Shown one piece after another: positions 26,792 through 35,800 of a DNA stretch of 64,000 nucleotides. The translations under genes were made by a program, and so were the position numbers. How positions within the stretch are numbered: the first letter of the stretch is position 1; every line of letters starts with the position of its first letter. The stretch comes from Paraburkholderia sp. SOS3 (GTDB taxonomy: Bacteria > Pseudomonadota > Gammaproteobacteria > Burkholderiales > Burkholderiaceae), in the NCBI RefSeq assembly GCF_001922345.1, contig NZ_CP018812.1, positions 1,984,001 to 2,048,000 on the forward strand. The letters are read 5' to 3'. A model generated the notes under the pieces. That model was not told the DNA's origin and made no database searches. It saw nothing but the letters and a program-made list of their open reading frames with translations.

Positions 26792-26816
26792 TGAACCCGG
26801 CGTGAAGCCGGGTTCA
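26792..26816 (+). terminator. hairpin after the DUF4148 gene
   Basis: TGAACCCGGC and GCCGGGTTCA pair perfectly over 10 bases with loop GTGAA; TGCTTTA follows. It lies 82 bases after the stop and probably ends that transcript. Confidence 0.65.
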
Positions 26817-27348
26817 TGCTTTATGGCGGCAGTGAGTGTGGCATTGTCGCCGGTGCATTTGCGTTTGCCCGCGGGTCGGCCCTTTGCGTCGCCTGAATGC
26901 CGTAGTTCGACTACAAAAATACTCGATCGGTCATGCAATGCAATTCTTCTCGACGTAAGGCATTCGTAGGAATTCCGGGCGGTCATCAGCCAGGCATACT
27001 GCGTGACCGAACCACATTGTGGCTCTATTTCCTTTCTATTAATAAACAATCGTATTTCATTGCGCTGTCTGTTATGCGCCGCCGTAACACCAGCGAGGCC
27101 GCTACAGGGGAAAGCCCTGACGTGAAAACACGGACGCACCTCCGAAAGCTTTTATAAGATGTTTGGAGTTTTGCTACATCGCCACGACTGGCGACATCCG
27201 TGGCGCGGCCTCTCGAGGCGCGGCACGATCGTCTGCGGCGACCCGTGCCGCGATGCTCGCACCTGTCCGATGGCACAACACCGTTCGACGAACCGGTGGT
27301 GATCGCGCTCGCCTATTAAGTAGTCCACATATATGGATGGAGGAAGAT
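26817..27348. other. intergenic region before the GH3 gene
   Basis: No convincing gene. It contains an AT-rich patch (27035-27065) and TTTATAAGATG near 27150, either of which could belong to the GH3 promoter. The glucosidase frame runs upstream to 27163, but the residues before 27349 are not a signal peptide. Confidence 0.4.
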
Positions 27349-29562
27349 ATGAGGATCGTTCGCTGGCCGGCCGCCGCGCTGATGGTCGCGCTCGCCGCAT
27401 CTGCGCATGCAACCGTTACGGGCAAGGATTCACCCTATCCGTTGCCGCAGCCGTTGACGGCCGCAGCCGAGGATTTTGGCGCGCACGCGCGCGCCGACAT
27501 GCTCGTCAAGAAAATGACGCTGGATGAAAAGCTACAGCTCATCCATTCCGAGTATCAGATGTCCGATGTGCCCGGCGGCGGCGCCGGCTACATTCAGGGG
27601 GTGCCGCGTCTGGGCATTCCCGATCTGAACATGATCGACTCGTCGACCGGTTCGGGAAGCACGACTCAGCCTAGTACGACGTTCCCTGCCACGATCGGCC
27701 TGGCTGCGAGCTGGGACCCGTATCTCTCGCACGAGTTCGGGGCTGTGATTGCCGATCAGTTGCGCGAGCAGGGTTTCGGTATGGGCCTGGGCGGCGGCAC
27801 CGACCTCGCGCGTGACCCGCGTGGTGGCCGCGCGTTCGAATACCTTGGCGAAGACCCCGTGCTCGCGGGTGTCATGCTCGCCGCGCGTACGGTTGGCACG
27901 CAGAAACGTCACGTTATCGCGACCATCAAGCACTATGTGCTCAACGATCAGGAAACGGGCCGCAACGGCGGCAACAGCCAGGCCGACGAGCGAACCATGC
28001 GCGAGCTGTATCTGCTGCCGTTCGAGATCGCCGCGAAAGAAGGGCGTCCGGGCAGCGTGATGTGCAGCTATAACCGGGTGAACGGAATTTACGCGTGCGA
28101 GAATCCGCATATTCTGAACGACGTGCTCAAGAACGACTGGGGCTTCGAGGGGCAGGTTCAGTCGGATTGGGGTGCGCCGCAAAGCACGGCGCCATCGATC
28201 AACGCTGGCCTCGATGAGGAGGAGGACGTCGGTCCAACCGTGTATCTGACACCTGCACTCGTCAAGCAGGCGCTCGCGACGCATCAGATCACGCAACAGC
28301 GCCTGGACGATATGGTCAGGCGCAAGCTGTACGTGATGATCCGCGTCGGCGTGTTCGACCATCCGGCCAAGGGCGGTGCGACGATCGATTTCGCGAAGTA
28401 TCGTTCGTTTGCGCAGTCGGCCGAAGAGCAATCGATCGTATTACTGAAGAACGACAGCAACCAGTTGCCGCTCGCCGCGCCTGCACTGAACCGAATTGCC
28501 GTCATCGGGGGCCATGCCGATGTGGCCGTGCTTACCGGTGGCGGTTCGGGCAATACGCGAGATCCGGTCACCGGTCACTTTTCCGGATGCGGCGGTCTTG
28601 TGTTCCCGCGTCAGACAGGCTGCGGCTGGTGGCCCAATCCGTGGCTGACGATTCCCGTGCCGATCGTCCAGGCGATCCAGCAACTCGCGCCTGCCGCGAA
28701 AGTGAGCTTCGCGGGCAACACCGATCAGACGCAGCCATACCGCAACTACACGCAACAGGAGATCGATCAGGCCGTCGCGCTGGCTCGCCAGTCCGATGTG
28801 GCGCTCGTTGTCGTTACGCAGGAAGGAGGGGAGGATTTCGGCGAACTGGAAAGCCTGAGTCTTGCGAACCCGGGCAACCAGGATCAGCTGGTTGAAGCGG
28901 TGGCGAAGGCGAACCCGCATACGGTGGTCATCGTCGAAAGCGGCAATCCGGTGTTGATGCCGTGGAAGGACGACGTGGCTGCGATCGTGGAGGCCTGGTA
29001 CCCGGGCGAGGGCGGCGGACAGGCGATCGCCAACGTGCTGTTCGGCAAGGTCAATCCGTCGGGCAAATTGCCTGTTACGTTCCCGGTTCGCGACCAGGAC
29101 ACGCCGACGTGGGGCTCGAACGGTGAGATTCCTACCGATCCGATTTACTCGGAAGAACTCGACATGGGCTATCGCTGGTATGACGCAAAGAACATCCAGC
29201 CGATGTTCGAGTTCGGCTACGGCCTCTCGTACACGCACTTCAGTTATTCGGATCTGTCGGTCAAGCGCGGTCCGGACCATACGCTGACGGCCTCGTTCAA
29301 GGTACGTAACGACGGCCGTGTAGCGGGAGCGGAAACGGCTCAGGTCTATCTCGGCGTGAACTACAACGGCGAACCGCCGCGGCGCCTCGTGGGCTGGGAA
29401 AAGACGTACCTGAAGCCCGGCGAAGCGAAGCAGATGCACGTCACGGTCACGCAGCGGGGGCAGAGCGTCTGGGATACGGCGCATAACGACTGGAAGTACG
29501 TGCCGGGCAGTGCGGTGTATGTCGGCGCGTCGTCACGCGATATCAGGCTGCAAAGCCGCTAA
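27349..29562 (+). CDS. glycoside hydrolase family 3 beta-glucosidase, exported
   Basis: 737 residues from MRIVRWPAAALMVALAASAHA, a clear signal peptide, with GGAGGAAG before the ATG. The N-terminal barrel shows KHYVLNDQE and the nucleophile aspartate in QVQSDWGAP; the alpha/beta sandwich has LLKNDSNQLPL; the C-terminal fibronectin III-like domain includes GYGLSYTHFSYSDL and RRLVGWEKTYLKPGE. Such enzymes release glucose or xylose from oligosaccharides in the periplasm. It stands alone, with a hairpin just after its stop and a convergent GntR gene beyond. Confidence 0.93.
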   Translation: MRIVRWPAAALMVALAASAHATVTGKDSPYPLPQPLTAAAEDFGAHARADMLVKKMTLDEKLQLIHSEYQMSDVPGGGAGYIQGVPRLGIPDLNMIDSSTGSGSTTQPSTTFPATIGLAASWDPYLSHEFGAVIADQLREQGFGMGLGGGTDLARDPRGGRAFEYLGEDPVLAGVMLAARTVGTQKRHVIATIKHYVLNDQETGRNGGNSQADERTMRELYLLPFEIAAKEGRPGSVMCSYNRVNGIYACENPHILNDVLKNDWGFEGQVQSDWGAPQSTAPSINAGLDEEEDVGPTVYLTPALVKQALATHQITQQRLDDMVRRKLYVMIRVGVFDHPAKGGATIDFAKYRSFAQSAEEQSIVLLKNDSNQLPLAAPALNRIAVIGGHADVAVLTGGGSGNTRDPVTGHFSGCGGLVFPRQTGCGWWPNPWLTIPVPIVQAIQQLAPAAKVSFAGNTDQTQPYRNYTQQEIDQAVALARQSDVALVVVTQEGGEDFGELESLSLANPGNQDQLVEAVAKANPHTVVIVESGNPVLMPWKDDVAAIVEAWYPGEGGGQAIANVLFGKVNPSGKLPVTFPVRDQDTPTWGSNGEIPTDPIYSEELDMGYRWYDAKNIQPMFEFGYGLSYTHFSYSDLSVKRGPDHTLTASFKVRNDGRVAGAETAQVYLGVNYNGEPPRRLVGWEKTYLKPGEAKQMHVTVTQRGQSVWDTAHNDWKYVPGSAVYVGASSRDIRLQSR

Positions 29563-29575
29563 CGTGCGCGGTACA

Positions 29576-29603
29576 CCGGAGTGCCGGCACTGGGGCACTC
29601 CGG
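29576..29603 (+). terminator. hairpin after the GH3 gene
   Basis: CCGGAGTGCC and GGCACTCCGG form a perfect 10-base stem around an 8-base loop, 14 bases after the stop. No T run; it may serve both convergent genes. Confidence 0.6.
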
Positions 29604-29763
29604 GTTGCGAGACAACCGGCTGCATGAGTGGATGGCTGCTCACACGGGCGCATTTGCGATATCGCGATATGTGAACCGGTCGTAGTAAACGAAAGCCGTA
29701 TATCCGGCCGCGTTCAAGACGCCTCGCTGATGAACTTGAAGCTGTGCACGAAGGTTCGCGCGC

Positions 29764-30531
29764 CTATTTGCGCGGGGCCTTCGACCGCTTCCGGTCCACG
29801 CGCAATCTGTACTGAAACGTTCCGCCCTTGAAATACAGATACTCGAAATCGATCGGCTGCCGCTCGCTGTCATAGGTGAGCCGTTCGACACGCAGCACCG
29901 GTGCGTCCTTCTTCAACTCGAGCGCGCGCGTAATAGGGGAGTATGCCGGAATCGCGTCGATGTTCAGATCGGCACCGCCCAGCGCAACGCCGCAGTCGTT
30001 CTCAAGAATCAGAAAAATGTCGCGCGTGGCCAGGTCGGCGCGCTTGACCTTTCTTCCCAGTGCTTCCGGAAGGAAGGTGATTTCGTAGGACGTAGGCTCG
30101 CGATTGACGAGCCGCACCCGGCGAATCTCGGCGACCGCGGTGCCCGGTTCGAGCGCCAGCCGCGACGCGACTTCCTCACTGGACGCGACGAAGTCGAACG
30201 ACACCACACGGTTGACGATTTCGTGTCCGTCGCCCGACATCGATTCGGCAAATCCCTGCAACGACGTGATGTTCTGAACCGTCTTCGGTTGAGAAACAAA
30301 GGAACCCTTGCCGTGCACCTTGAAGATCAGCCCCTCCTTCTGCAGATCGCCCAACGCCTGCCGGATCGTGATGCGGCTGACTTCGAACATGTCCTGCAAC
30401 TCGCTCTCCGAGGGCATGCGGCTGTGAGGCGCATATTCGCCATCGAGAATGCCAGCGCGTAGTGCGTCCTTGATTTGCTGGTAGAGAGGAACAGGCGAGT
30501 TTGACTCGAATATGGGGCGGCGGGTGTGCAT
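29764..30531 (-). CDS. GntR-family (HutC/UTRA) transcriptional regulator
   Basis: 255 residues: winged helix at ~10-75 (VPLYQQIKDALRAGIL, SESELQDMFEVSRITIRQALGDLQKEGLIFKVHGKGSFV) followed by a UTRA effector domain (RLVNREPTSYEITFLPEALG, APVLRVERLTYDSERQPIDFEYLYFKGGTFQYRLRVDRK). It closely parallels the GntR protein at 31602, sharing HGKGSFVS and the FQ-rich end, so the two are paralogues. It is divergent from the CadD-like gene; the GH3 gene is convergent. Confidence 0.9.
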   Translation of the reverse strand: MHTRRPIFESNSPVPLYQQIKDALRAGILDGEYAPHSRMPSESELQDMFEVSRITIRQALGDLQKEGLIFKVHGKGSFVSQPKTVQNITSLQGFAESMSGDGHEIVNRVVSFDFVASSEEVASRLALEPGTAVAEIRRVRLVNREPTSYEITFLPEALGRKVKRADLATRDIFLILENDCGVALGGADLNIDAIPAYSPITRALELKKDAPVLRVERLTYDSERQPIDFEYLYFKGGTFQYRLRVDRKRSKAPRK

Positions 30532-30647
30532 GGTCGATGAGTGGCGGGCACGGAAATCTCAACCGTGTAGCGGTGAGGTTCGTTGATTATACCGTCGCGC
30601 AAGTGTCAGCGCGCGAGCCCACCAATTATCGCAAGTCACGATCGCTG

Positions 30648-30671
30648 CTTACCTTTCCGGCTTACCTTTCC
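30648..30671. repeat. tandem CTTACCTTTCC repeat in the divergent promoter region
   Basis: CTTACCTTTCC occurs at 30648-30658 and again at 30661-30671, a 13-base period, in the 254-base gap between the UTRA regulator and the CadD-like gene. It could be a regulator-binding array, but no family match is known to me. Confidence 0.4.
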
Positions 30672-30785
30672 ATTTGGCATTGTATTTGCATTTTCCGCGA
30701 AATCATATCGTGTCATAACGTGTTGACGTATGCTTCGGCTTCGTCTTCGGCGTCCCTTCCATGATGCGACGGAGCGGAGAAGAGA

Positions 30786-31409
30786 TTGAATACCTTGCCT
30801 GCCTTGCTGACTGCCTTCACAGCCGCGTATGTGTCGACCAATGTCGATGGCTACGTGCTTCTGCTTAACTTCTTTAGCGACGCGCGTTATCGCGCCTATG
30901 AGATCGTGACGGGCCAGTTCGTCAGCGTGGCGGCGCAGATGGCTCTTTCCATTGCGATCGCTCAATCCGCGTGGCTGCCGGACGCGCCGTTCATCGGCCT
31001 GGCTGGCATCGTGCCGCTCGTCGCGGGCGTGTCGCGCATTGCCCGGATCGGCCGACGCCGTGGGCCCGAGAGTCGCAGCGGAGAGCCCGAAGCGATGCCG
31101 CGAGCGGGCGGCGCGGGTCGCGCGCTCACGGTGGCGATCGTCGCAACCTGCGGTGCGGTCGACAATGTGCTGGTTTACTCGAGTTTGCTGATCGGCAGGC
31201 CTTTGGCGGAGATTTCGTCGGTCGCTGCGATCTTCGTCATGCTAACCGTGCTTTTATGCGCTAGCGCCTTCCTGACCTCACGCTCGCACCTCTCGATCGC
31301 CGTGCTGCGCCGCGTGGCGACGCGTATCGCTCCATTCGCGACGACGGCGATAGGCCTCTCTTTGCTGATCCGCTTCGATACGTTGGGATGGATCTATTCG
31401 CTGGCTTGA
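30786..31409 (+). CDS. CadD-like membrane transporter
   Basis: 207 residues reading from a TTG start with GGAGAAGAGA in front. Six hydrophobic segments are visible. The sequence TAAYVSTNVDGYVLLLNFFSDARYR near the N-terminus and ATCGAVDNVLVYSSLL in the second half form the internally repeated core of cadmium-resistance transporters (ATNIDD...LFF). Known relatives export cadmium or are uncharacterised. The second aspartate of the usual NxDD is replaced by glycine (NVDG), so metal export is not assured. Divergent from a GntR gene. Confidence 0.7.
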   Translation: MNTLPALLTAFTAAYVSTNVDGYVLLLNFFSDARYRAYEIVTGQFVSVAAQMALSIAIAQSAWLPDAPFIGLAGIVPLVAGVSRIARIGRRRGPESRSGEPEAMPRAGGAGRALTVAIVATCGAVDNVLVYSSLLIGRPLAEISSVAAIFVMLTVLLCASAFLTSRSHLSIAVLRRVATRIAPFATTAIGLSLLIRFDTLGWIYSLA

Positions 31410-31571
31410 ACCGTTAAACGGCACGTGTCGCCGTGCACCACGGCGACACGCGGAATGCACCGTGTGCCGCAGCCAAGTTCGGAAGTGGGGCGCGCAGAGG
31501 CAAAAAAAGCGGGTGAATCCCAAGGTTTTGGCAGCGAAAAAGCATGGCATATCTTTTGCCTTATCCAGATC

Positions 31572-31589
31572 AACTTGTAATGACGAGTT
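31572..31589. promoter_or_regulatory. candidate GntR operator
   Basis: AACTTGTAATGACGAGTT is an imperfect palindrome (7-4-7, one mismatch) ending 12 bases before the GntR gene start. Its position over the probable promoter/leader suggests autoregulation. Confidence 0.45.
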
Positions 31590-31601
31590 ATATCGACGGC
31601 C

Positions 31602-32399
31602 ATGCCTACAGCTGATCTGACTTTTACCGGGACGAACGTTGCGCCGGCAACCGCGTCGCCCGAGCATCTCGGCGGACCGAGCCCGATGTATGCGCAGATT
31701 GCGGATATTCTGCGCAACCGCATCTTGCAGGGTGTATATCGTCCGCATCAGCAGATGCCGTCGGAGAGCGAACTGATGCATGCCTTTGACGTGAGTCGCA
31801 TAACGGTCCGGCAGGCATTGGGGAACTTGCAAAGCGAAGGGCTGATCTTTCGCATTCATGGCAAGGGGACTTTCGTGTCACGACCACGGGCATTCCAGGA
31901 TCTCGGCAGCCTGCGCGGGTTCGGAAGCGCAATGCGTGAAATGGGCTACGAAACGCATTCCAAGGTGCTGTCGCTGAGAACCATCGTACCGCCCAAACAC
32001 GTGCGTGAACGTCTCGAGAGCGCCGAGCGTGTCACGGAACTGAAGCGTCTGCGGTTCCTGAACCGGGCGCCGATCTCGCTCGACGTGTCGTACCTGCCCT
32101 CCGAAATCGGCATGCGCGTCGCACGCGCCGATCTCACGAATCGCGATGTGTTTTCGGTGCTCGAAAACGACTGTCAGATCGCGCTCGGCCATGCCGATCT
32201 GCGGATGTGCTCGGTGCTTGCCACGGCAGAGCTGCTCGGCCTGCTCGGCGGGGAAGAAGGCTCGCCGATCCTGTTTATCGAGCGCGTCATTCATACGAGC
32301 GCAGGATTGCCGCTCGAATACGAAGAACTGTATTACCGGGGAGACGCCTTCCAGTTCAAGGTGCACGTCGACAGGCAGACGCCTCGCGCCGAGATTTGA
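31602..32399 (+). CDS. GntR-family (HutC/UTRA) transcriptional regulator
   Basis: 265 residues: a ~25-residue lead, winged helix (SPMYAQIADILRNRIL, SESELMHAFDVSRITVRQALGNLQSEGLIFRIHGKGTFV) and UTRA domain (RFLNRAPISLDVSYLPSEIG, GSPILFIERVIHTSAGLPLEYEELYYRGDAFQFKVHVDR). It stands 107 bases upstream of the ABC/sulfatase genes in the same direction and is their likely regulator, with a sulfate ester or its aglycone as effector. Strong similarity to the regulator at 29764 suggests duplication. Confidence 0.9.
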   Translation: MPTADLTFTGTNVAPATASPEHLGGPSPMYAQIADILRNRILQGVYRPHQQMPSESELMHAFDVSRITVRQALGNLQSEGLIFRIHGKGTFVSRPRAFQDLGSLRGFGSAMREMGYETHSKVLSLRTIVPPKHVRERLESAERVTELKRLRFLNRAPISLDVSYLPSEIGMRVARADLTNRDVFSVLENDCQIALGHADLRMCSVLATAELLGLLGGEEGSPILFIERVIHTSAGLPLEYEELYYRGDAFQFKVHVDRQTPRAEI

Positions 32400-32505
32400 G
32401 TTTGCGGGTGGATCACGTTCGGGGCACGACCGGCATCGCGGTCGTCACTTTCCGGCACACGCTGCACTGAACCGTTTCATGTCGTTCAATCTTTAGGATT
32501 ACATC

Positions 32506-33948
32506 ATGCGAATCAGAGACTTGGCAGGTCACACACTATGCTGTGCTTCACTCGTCGCGATAGGCTCGGTGCTGGCGTCTGGAACATCCGCGCACGCGGA
32601 AACAATTGACATCGGCATCGGCACGCAGGACACAACGACCAATACAGTCACCGGCGGAATCATCATCAAGCAGCTCGGTCTGCTGGACAAATATCTTCCG
32701 CATACGGGCAAATACAAGGGCGTCACCTACAACGTGACGTGGCAGAACGCGACCTCCGGGCCGCCGATCACCAACGGCATGATCGCCGGCAACCTGCAGA
32801 TCGGCATGATGGGCGACTATCCATTGCTCGTGAACGGTGCGACCGGACACGCGACGGGCAACGACACGGAGCTCGTCGCCGTGATCGCATATAACGCGCA
32901 AGGCGGCGGAAATGGCGTTGTCGTGCCCAAGGATTCGCCCTACTACGACCTGCGCGACCTGAAAGGCAAGCGGGTATCGGTGCCGTTTGGCTCCGCCGCT
33001 CATGGCATGCTGCTCGCTGCATTGCAGAGCCGAAACTTGCCTCGCGACTATTTCGCGCTCGCGAACCAGTCGCCCGAAGTGGGCAGTACGAGCATTCAGG
33101 AAAAGCGCGTCGATGCACACGCCGACTTCGTCCCTTTCGCCGAACTGCTCCCTTATCGAGGTTACGCACGCAAGATTTTCGACGGCGCAGAAACGGGCCA
33201 ACCCACGTTCCATGGTGTTGTCGTTAGAAAGGACTTTGGACAGAAATATCCGGAGATCGTCACCGCTTACATCAGGGCTCTGATGGATGCGAACGATTGG
33301 GTGCGAAAAAACCCGGAGCAGGCAGCGCGGAAGATTGAAGCCTGGACCAGGGTCGACAAGGAAGTGGCCTACATTTTTCTCGGCCCGGGTGGTATCGATA
33401 CGCTCGATCCGACCATCAAGCCACGCTGGATTGCCGCGCTGAAAAAAGACTATGCGGTGCTCAAACAGCTCGACATGATCAAGGACCTCGACATTGACCA
33501 TTGGGTCGACGACGCGTTCGTACGAGAAGCGTTCAAGGAATCGGGCCGCGACTACGGTGCACAGCTGGCGAGCTTCGCGAACTATCAGGTCCAAGGCAAG
33601 GACACCGTCTGCAATGCGCCGGTCAGCAACCCGTCGCAGGCCGGCCAGATATGGATCCACGGTGGAGATGTCGTGCCGTTCAGTTCGCCGGCTTGCACGC
33701 TTGAAGGTGTGAACCAGTACCGCGCACAAGGCAAGAAGCTTAACGCCGTCTATCTGACGGACAAGACGCTTGGCATAAAGGTCTTCGCAGACGATGCGTT
33801 CTACGCGCTCGGTGGCGAGGGCACCACGAATCCCGACCTCGAGCCGTTCCTGCTCAAGCGCGACGCCGAAGCGAGCGCGAAGAAGTCCGGCGCCAAGGTG
33901 GTGAACTTCACACAGGCGTTGAACGCAATCGGCAACGGGGGGAAATGA
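32506..33948 (+). CDS. NrtA/SsuA-like ABC transporter substrate-binding protein
   Basis: 480 residues with a signal peptide (CASLVAIGSVLASGTSAHA-E). The type-II binding fold is seen in IDIGIGTQDTTTN, NGMIAGNLQIGMMGDYPLL, LRDLKGKRVSVPFGSAAHGMLL and VVVRKDFGQKYPEIV. Relatives carry nitrate, taurine, sulfonates or sulfate esters. At 480 residues it is ~150 longer than SsuA; the extra C-terminal part holds two cysteines (VCNAPVSNPSQ, FSSPACTLEG). The sulfatase downstream makes an organic sulfate ester the likely ligand. Confidence 0.88.
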   Translation: MRIRDLAGHTLCCASLVAIGSVLASGTSAHAETIDIGIGTQDTTTNTVTGGIIIKQLGLLDKYLPHTGKYKGVTYNVTWQNATSGPPITNGMIAGNLQIGMMGDYPLLVNGATGHATGNDTELVAVIAYNAQGGGNGVVVPKDSPYYDLRDLKGKRVSVPFGSAAHGMLLAALQSRNLPRDYFALANQSPEVGSTSIQEKRVDAHADFVPFAELLPYRGYARKIFDGAETGQPTFHGVVVRKDFGQKYPEIVTAYIRALMDANDWVRKNPEQAARKIEAWTRVDKEVAYIFLGPGGIDTLDPTIKPRWIAALKKDYAVLKQLDMIKDLDIDHWVDDAFVREAFKESGRDYGAQLASFANYQVQGKDTVCNAPVSNPSQAGQIWIHGGDVVPFSSPACTLEGVNQYRAQGKKLNAVYLTDKTLGIKVFADDAFYALGGEGTTNPDLEPFLLKRDAEASAKKSGAKVVNFTQALNAIGNGGK

Positions 33949-33949
33949 G

Positions 33950-34846
33950 ATGGAACGCTCGCTCGATCTTGAACTCAAGAATCGCGTACCGGGACTGCCC
34001 GCAGCGTCTGGAAACAGAGCTCGCAGGAGCCGCCGCTTCAAGGCACCCACGCTGGACAGTGCGCAGGCACTCGGCGTCAAGACAGCGTTTGCTGCTCTTT
34101 CGATCGGCGTGGTGATCATGCTGTGGTATCTCGGCACGCGTTATCACGTGCAGTTCTATATCCGTTTTCAGAACGTGCCCACACCGTACGATGTCTTTCG
34201 TGAAGCCGTGCATGTCATCGGATCCAACACGTTCGGAAAGAACATCGGCAACAGCTTGCGTCGCATCTTTATAGGCTTCGCCATCGCGGTCGTTGCGGGC
34301 GTGGGCGTGGGCCTGATGATCGGCCGCTATCGCATCGTCAACCAGTTGCTGATGCCGGCGATCGAAGTGCTGCGCCCCATTCCGGCGATAGCGTGGGTCC
34401 CGATGTCGATCATGCTATGGCCGACCACCGAGTCTTCCATCGTATTCATCACGTTCATCGGGGCGTTTTATCCGATCCTGCTCAATACGGTCGATGGCGT
34501 CGAGTCGCTCGACGGCGTGTTGATGCGCGCGGGCCGATGTCTTGGCGCAAGCGAGGTCCAGCTTTTCTGGCATGTGATCCTGCCGGGCGTGTTACCGAAC
34601 ATATTTACCGGGCTCGCGGTGGGCATGGGGGTCGCGTGGGTGTCGCTGATCGCAGCCGAAATGATCTCCGGGCAGTACGGCGTCGGCTATTACACCTGGG
34701 AAGCGTATTCGCTCGTCAACTATCCCGCGATCGTGCTCGGCATGATTACCATCGGCGCACTCGGCCTGCTGTGCAGCGGCGCCATTCGACTGGTTGGCCA
34801 GTTGTCGATGCCGTGGCTCGCTTATGTCAACGGAGCGCGCAAATGA
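33950..34846 (+). CDS. ABC transporter permease, SsuC/TauC type
   Basis: 298 residues with six membrane segments after a basic N-terminal tail. The BPD_transp_1 coupling motif is visible as GRCLGASEVQLFWHVILPGVLPNIFTGLAVGMG. It starts two bases after the binding-protein stop and overlaps the ATPase start as ATGA. Confidence 0.92.
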   Translation: MERSLDLELKNRVPGLPAASGNRARRSRRFKAPTLDSAQALGVKTAFAALSIGVVIMLWYLGTRYHVQFYIRFQNVPTPYDVFREAVHVIGSNTFGKNIGNSLRRIFIGFAIAVVAGVGVGLMIGRYRIVNQLLMPAIEVLRPIPAIAWVPMSIMLWPTTESSIVFITFIGAFYPILLNTVDGVESLDGVLMRAGRCLGASEVQLFWHVILPGVLPNIFTGLAVGMGVAWVSLIAAEMISGQYGVGYYTWEAYSLVNYPAIVLGMITIGALGLLCSGAIRLVGQLSMPWLAYVNGARK

Positions 34847-35703
34847 CGAACACCAATAAAGGACGCCTCGACTGCCGCAATATCGGCGTCGTATTCGGCT
34901 CGGGCGACGAGCAGACCGAAGCGCTCAAGGATGTGTCGATTTCCGTCGAGCCGCACGAATTCGTCTCGCTGGTCGGTCCTTCCGGTTGTGGCAAGTCATC
35001 GCTATTGAGCATCGTCGCGGGCTTTACGCACCCGACACGCGGCATGGCCACGCTGGATGGCGTGCCGATCAGAAAGCCCGGTGCGGAGCGCGGCGTCGTG
35101 TTCCAGCAGTATTCGCTATTCCCGTGGCTGCGCGTGAGAGAGAACGTGGAGTTCGGCCTCAAGATGGCAGGCGTCTCGCGCGACAAGCGCGAAGGCACCG
35201 CGCGCACGCTGCTCGGGCTTGCGGGCCTGCTGGCTTTCGAAAACCATTATCCCGACCAGCTTTCGGGAGGCATGAAACAACGCATAGGCATCGTCCGGGC
35301 GCTCGCAGCGAATCCGCAGGTGCTGTTAATGGACGAGCCGTTCGGTGCACTCGACACGCAAACGCGCTCCGTGATGCAGGAGATTCTGACGAACATGTGG
35401 CAGCGCTTCCGTCTGTCGGTGCTGTTCATCACCCACGATATCGAAGAGGCGGTCTTTCTGTCCGACCGCATCTACGTCATGACGGCGCGTCCCGGCCGCA
35501 TCAAGGCGGAAATTCGTGTGCCTCTGCCGCGCCCGCGTACCGCTGCGATGTTTGACACGATGGAGTTCACCGAACTCGTTCATCGCCTGAAGAACCTGAT
35601 TCGGGAGGAGTCGCTGGCGGCGATGGGATCGGAACTGCAAAGCGGCGGTATCGAGGGATTCAGCATCGACATGGGCCCGAACGGCGTAGAAGAGATGCTC
35701 TGA
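34843..35703 (+). CDS. ABC transporter ATP-binding protein, SsuB/TauB type
   Basis: 286 residues: Walker A GPSGCGKSSLLS, Q-loop FQQYSLFPWL, signature LSGGMKQRIGI, Walker B VLLMDEPFGALD and H-loop FITHDIEEAV. Completes an importer with the two upstream genes. The start is fixed by the ATGA overlap with the permease. Confidence 0.94.
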   Translation: MTNTNKGRLDCRNIGVVFGSGDEQTEALKDVSISVEPHEFVSLVGPSGCGKSSLLSIVAGFTHPTRGMATLDGVPIRKPGAERGVVFQQYSLFPWLRVRENVEFGLKMAGVSRDKREGTARTLLGLAGLLAFENHYPDQLSGGMKQRIGIVRALAANPQVLLMDEPFGALDTQTRSVMQEILTNMWQRFRLSVLFITHDIEEAVFLSDRIYVMTARPGRIKAEIRVPLPRPRTAAMFDTMEFTELVHRLKNLIREESLAAMGSELQSGGIEGFSIDMGPNGVEEML

Positions 35704-35800
35704 GCCCGTTGAAATGAAAAACGGAAGAGCACATGGCACTTCAAGTTAGCATCCCTAAAGGAGGGCGGGGATTAACGCTCTCGATCCAATGGAGTATTAA

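Noticed and set aside
26334..26969. 211-residue ORF across the DUF4148 gene
   Set aside because: It is in neither of the two frames that show the signal peptide and DUF4148 similarity.
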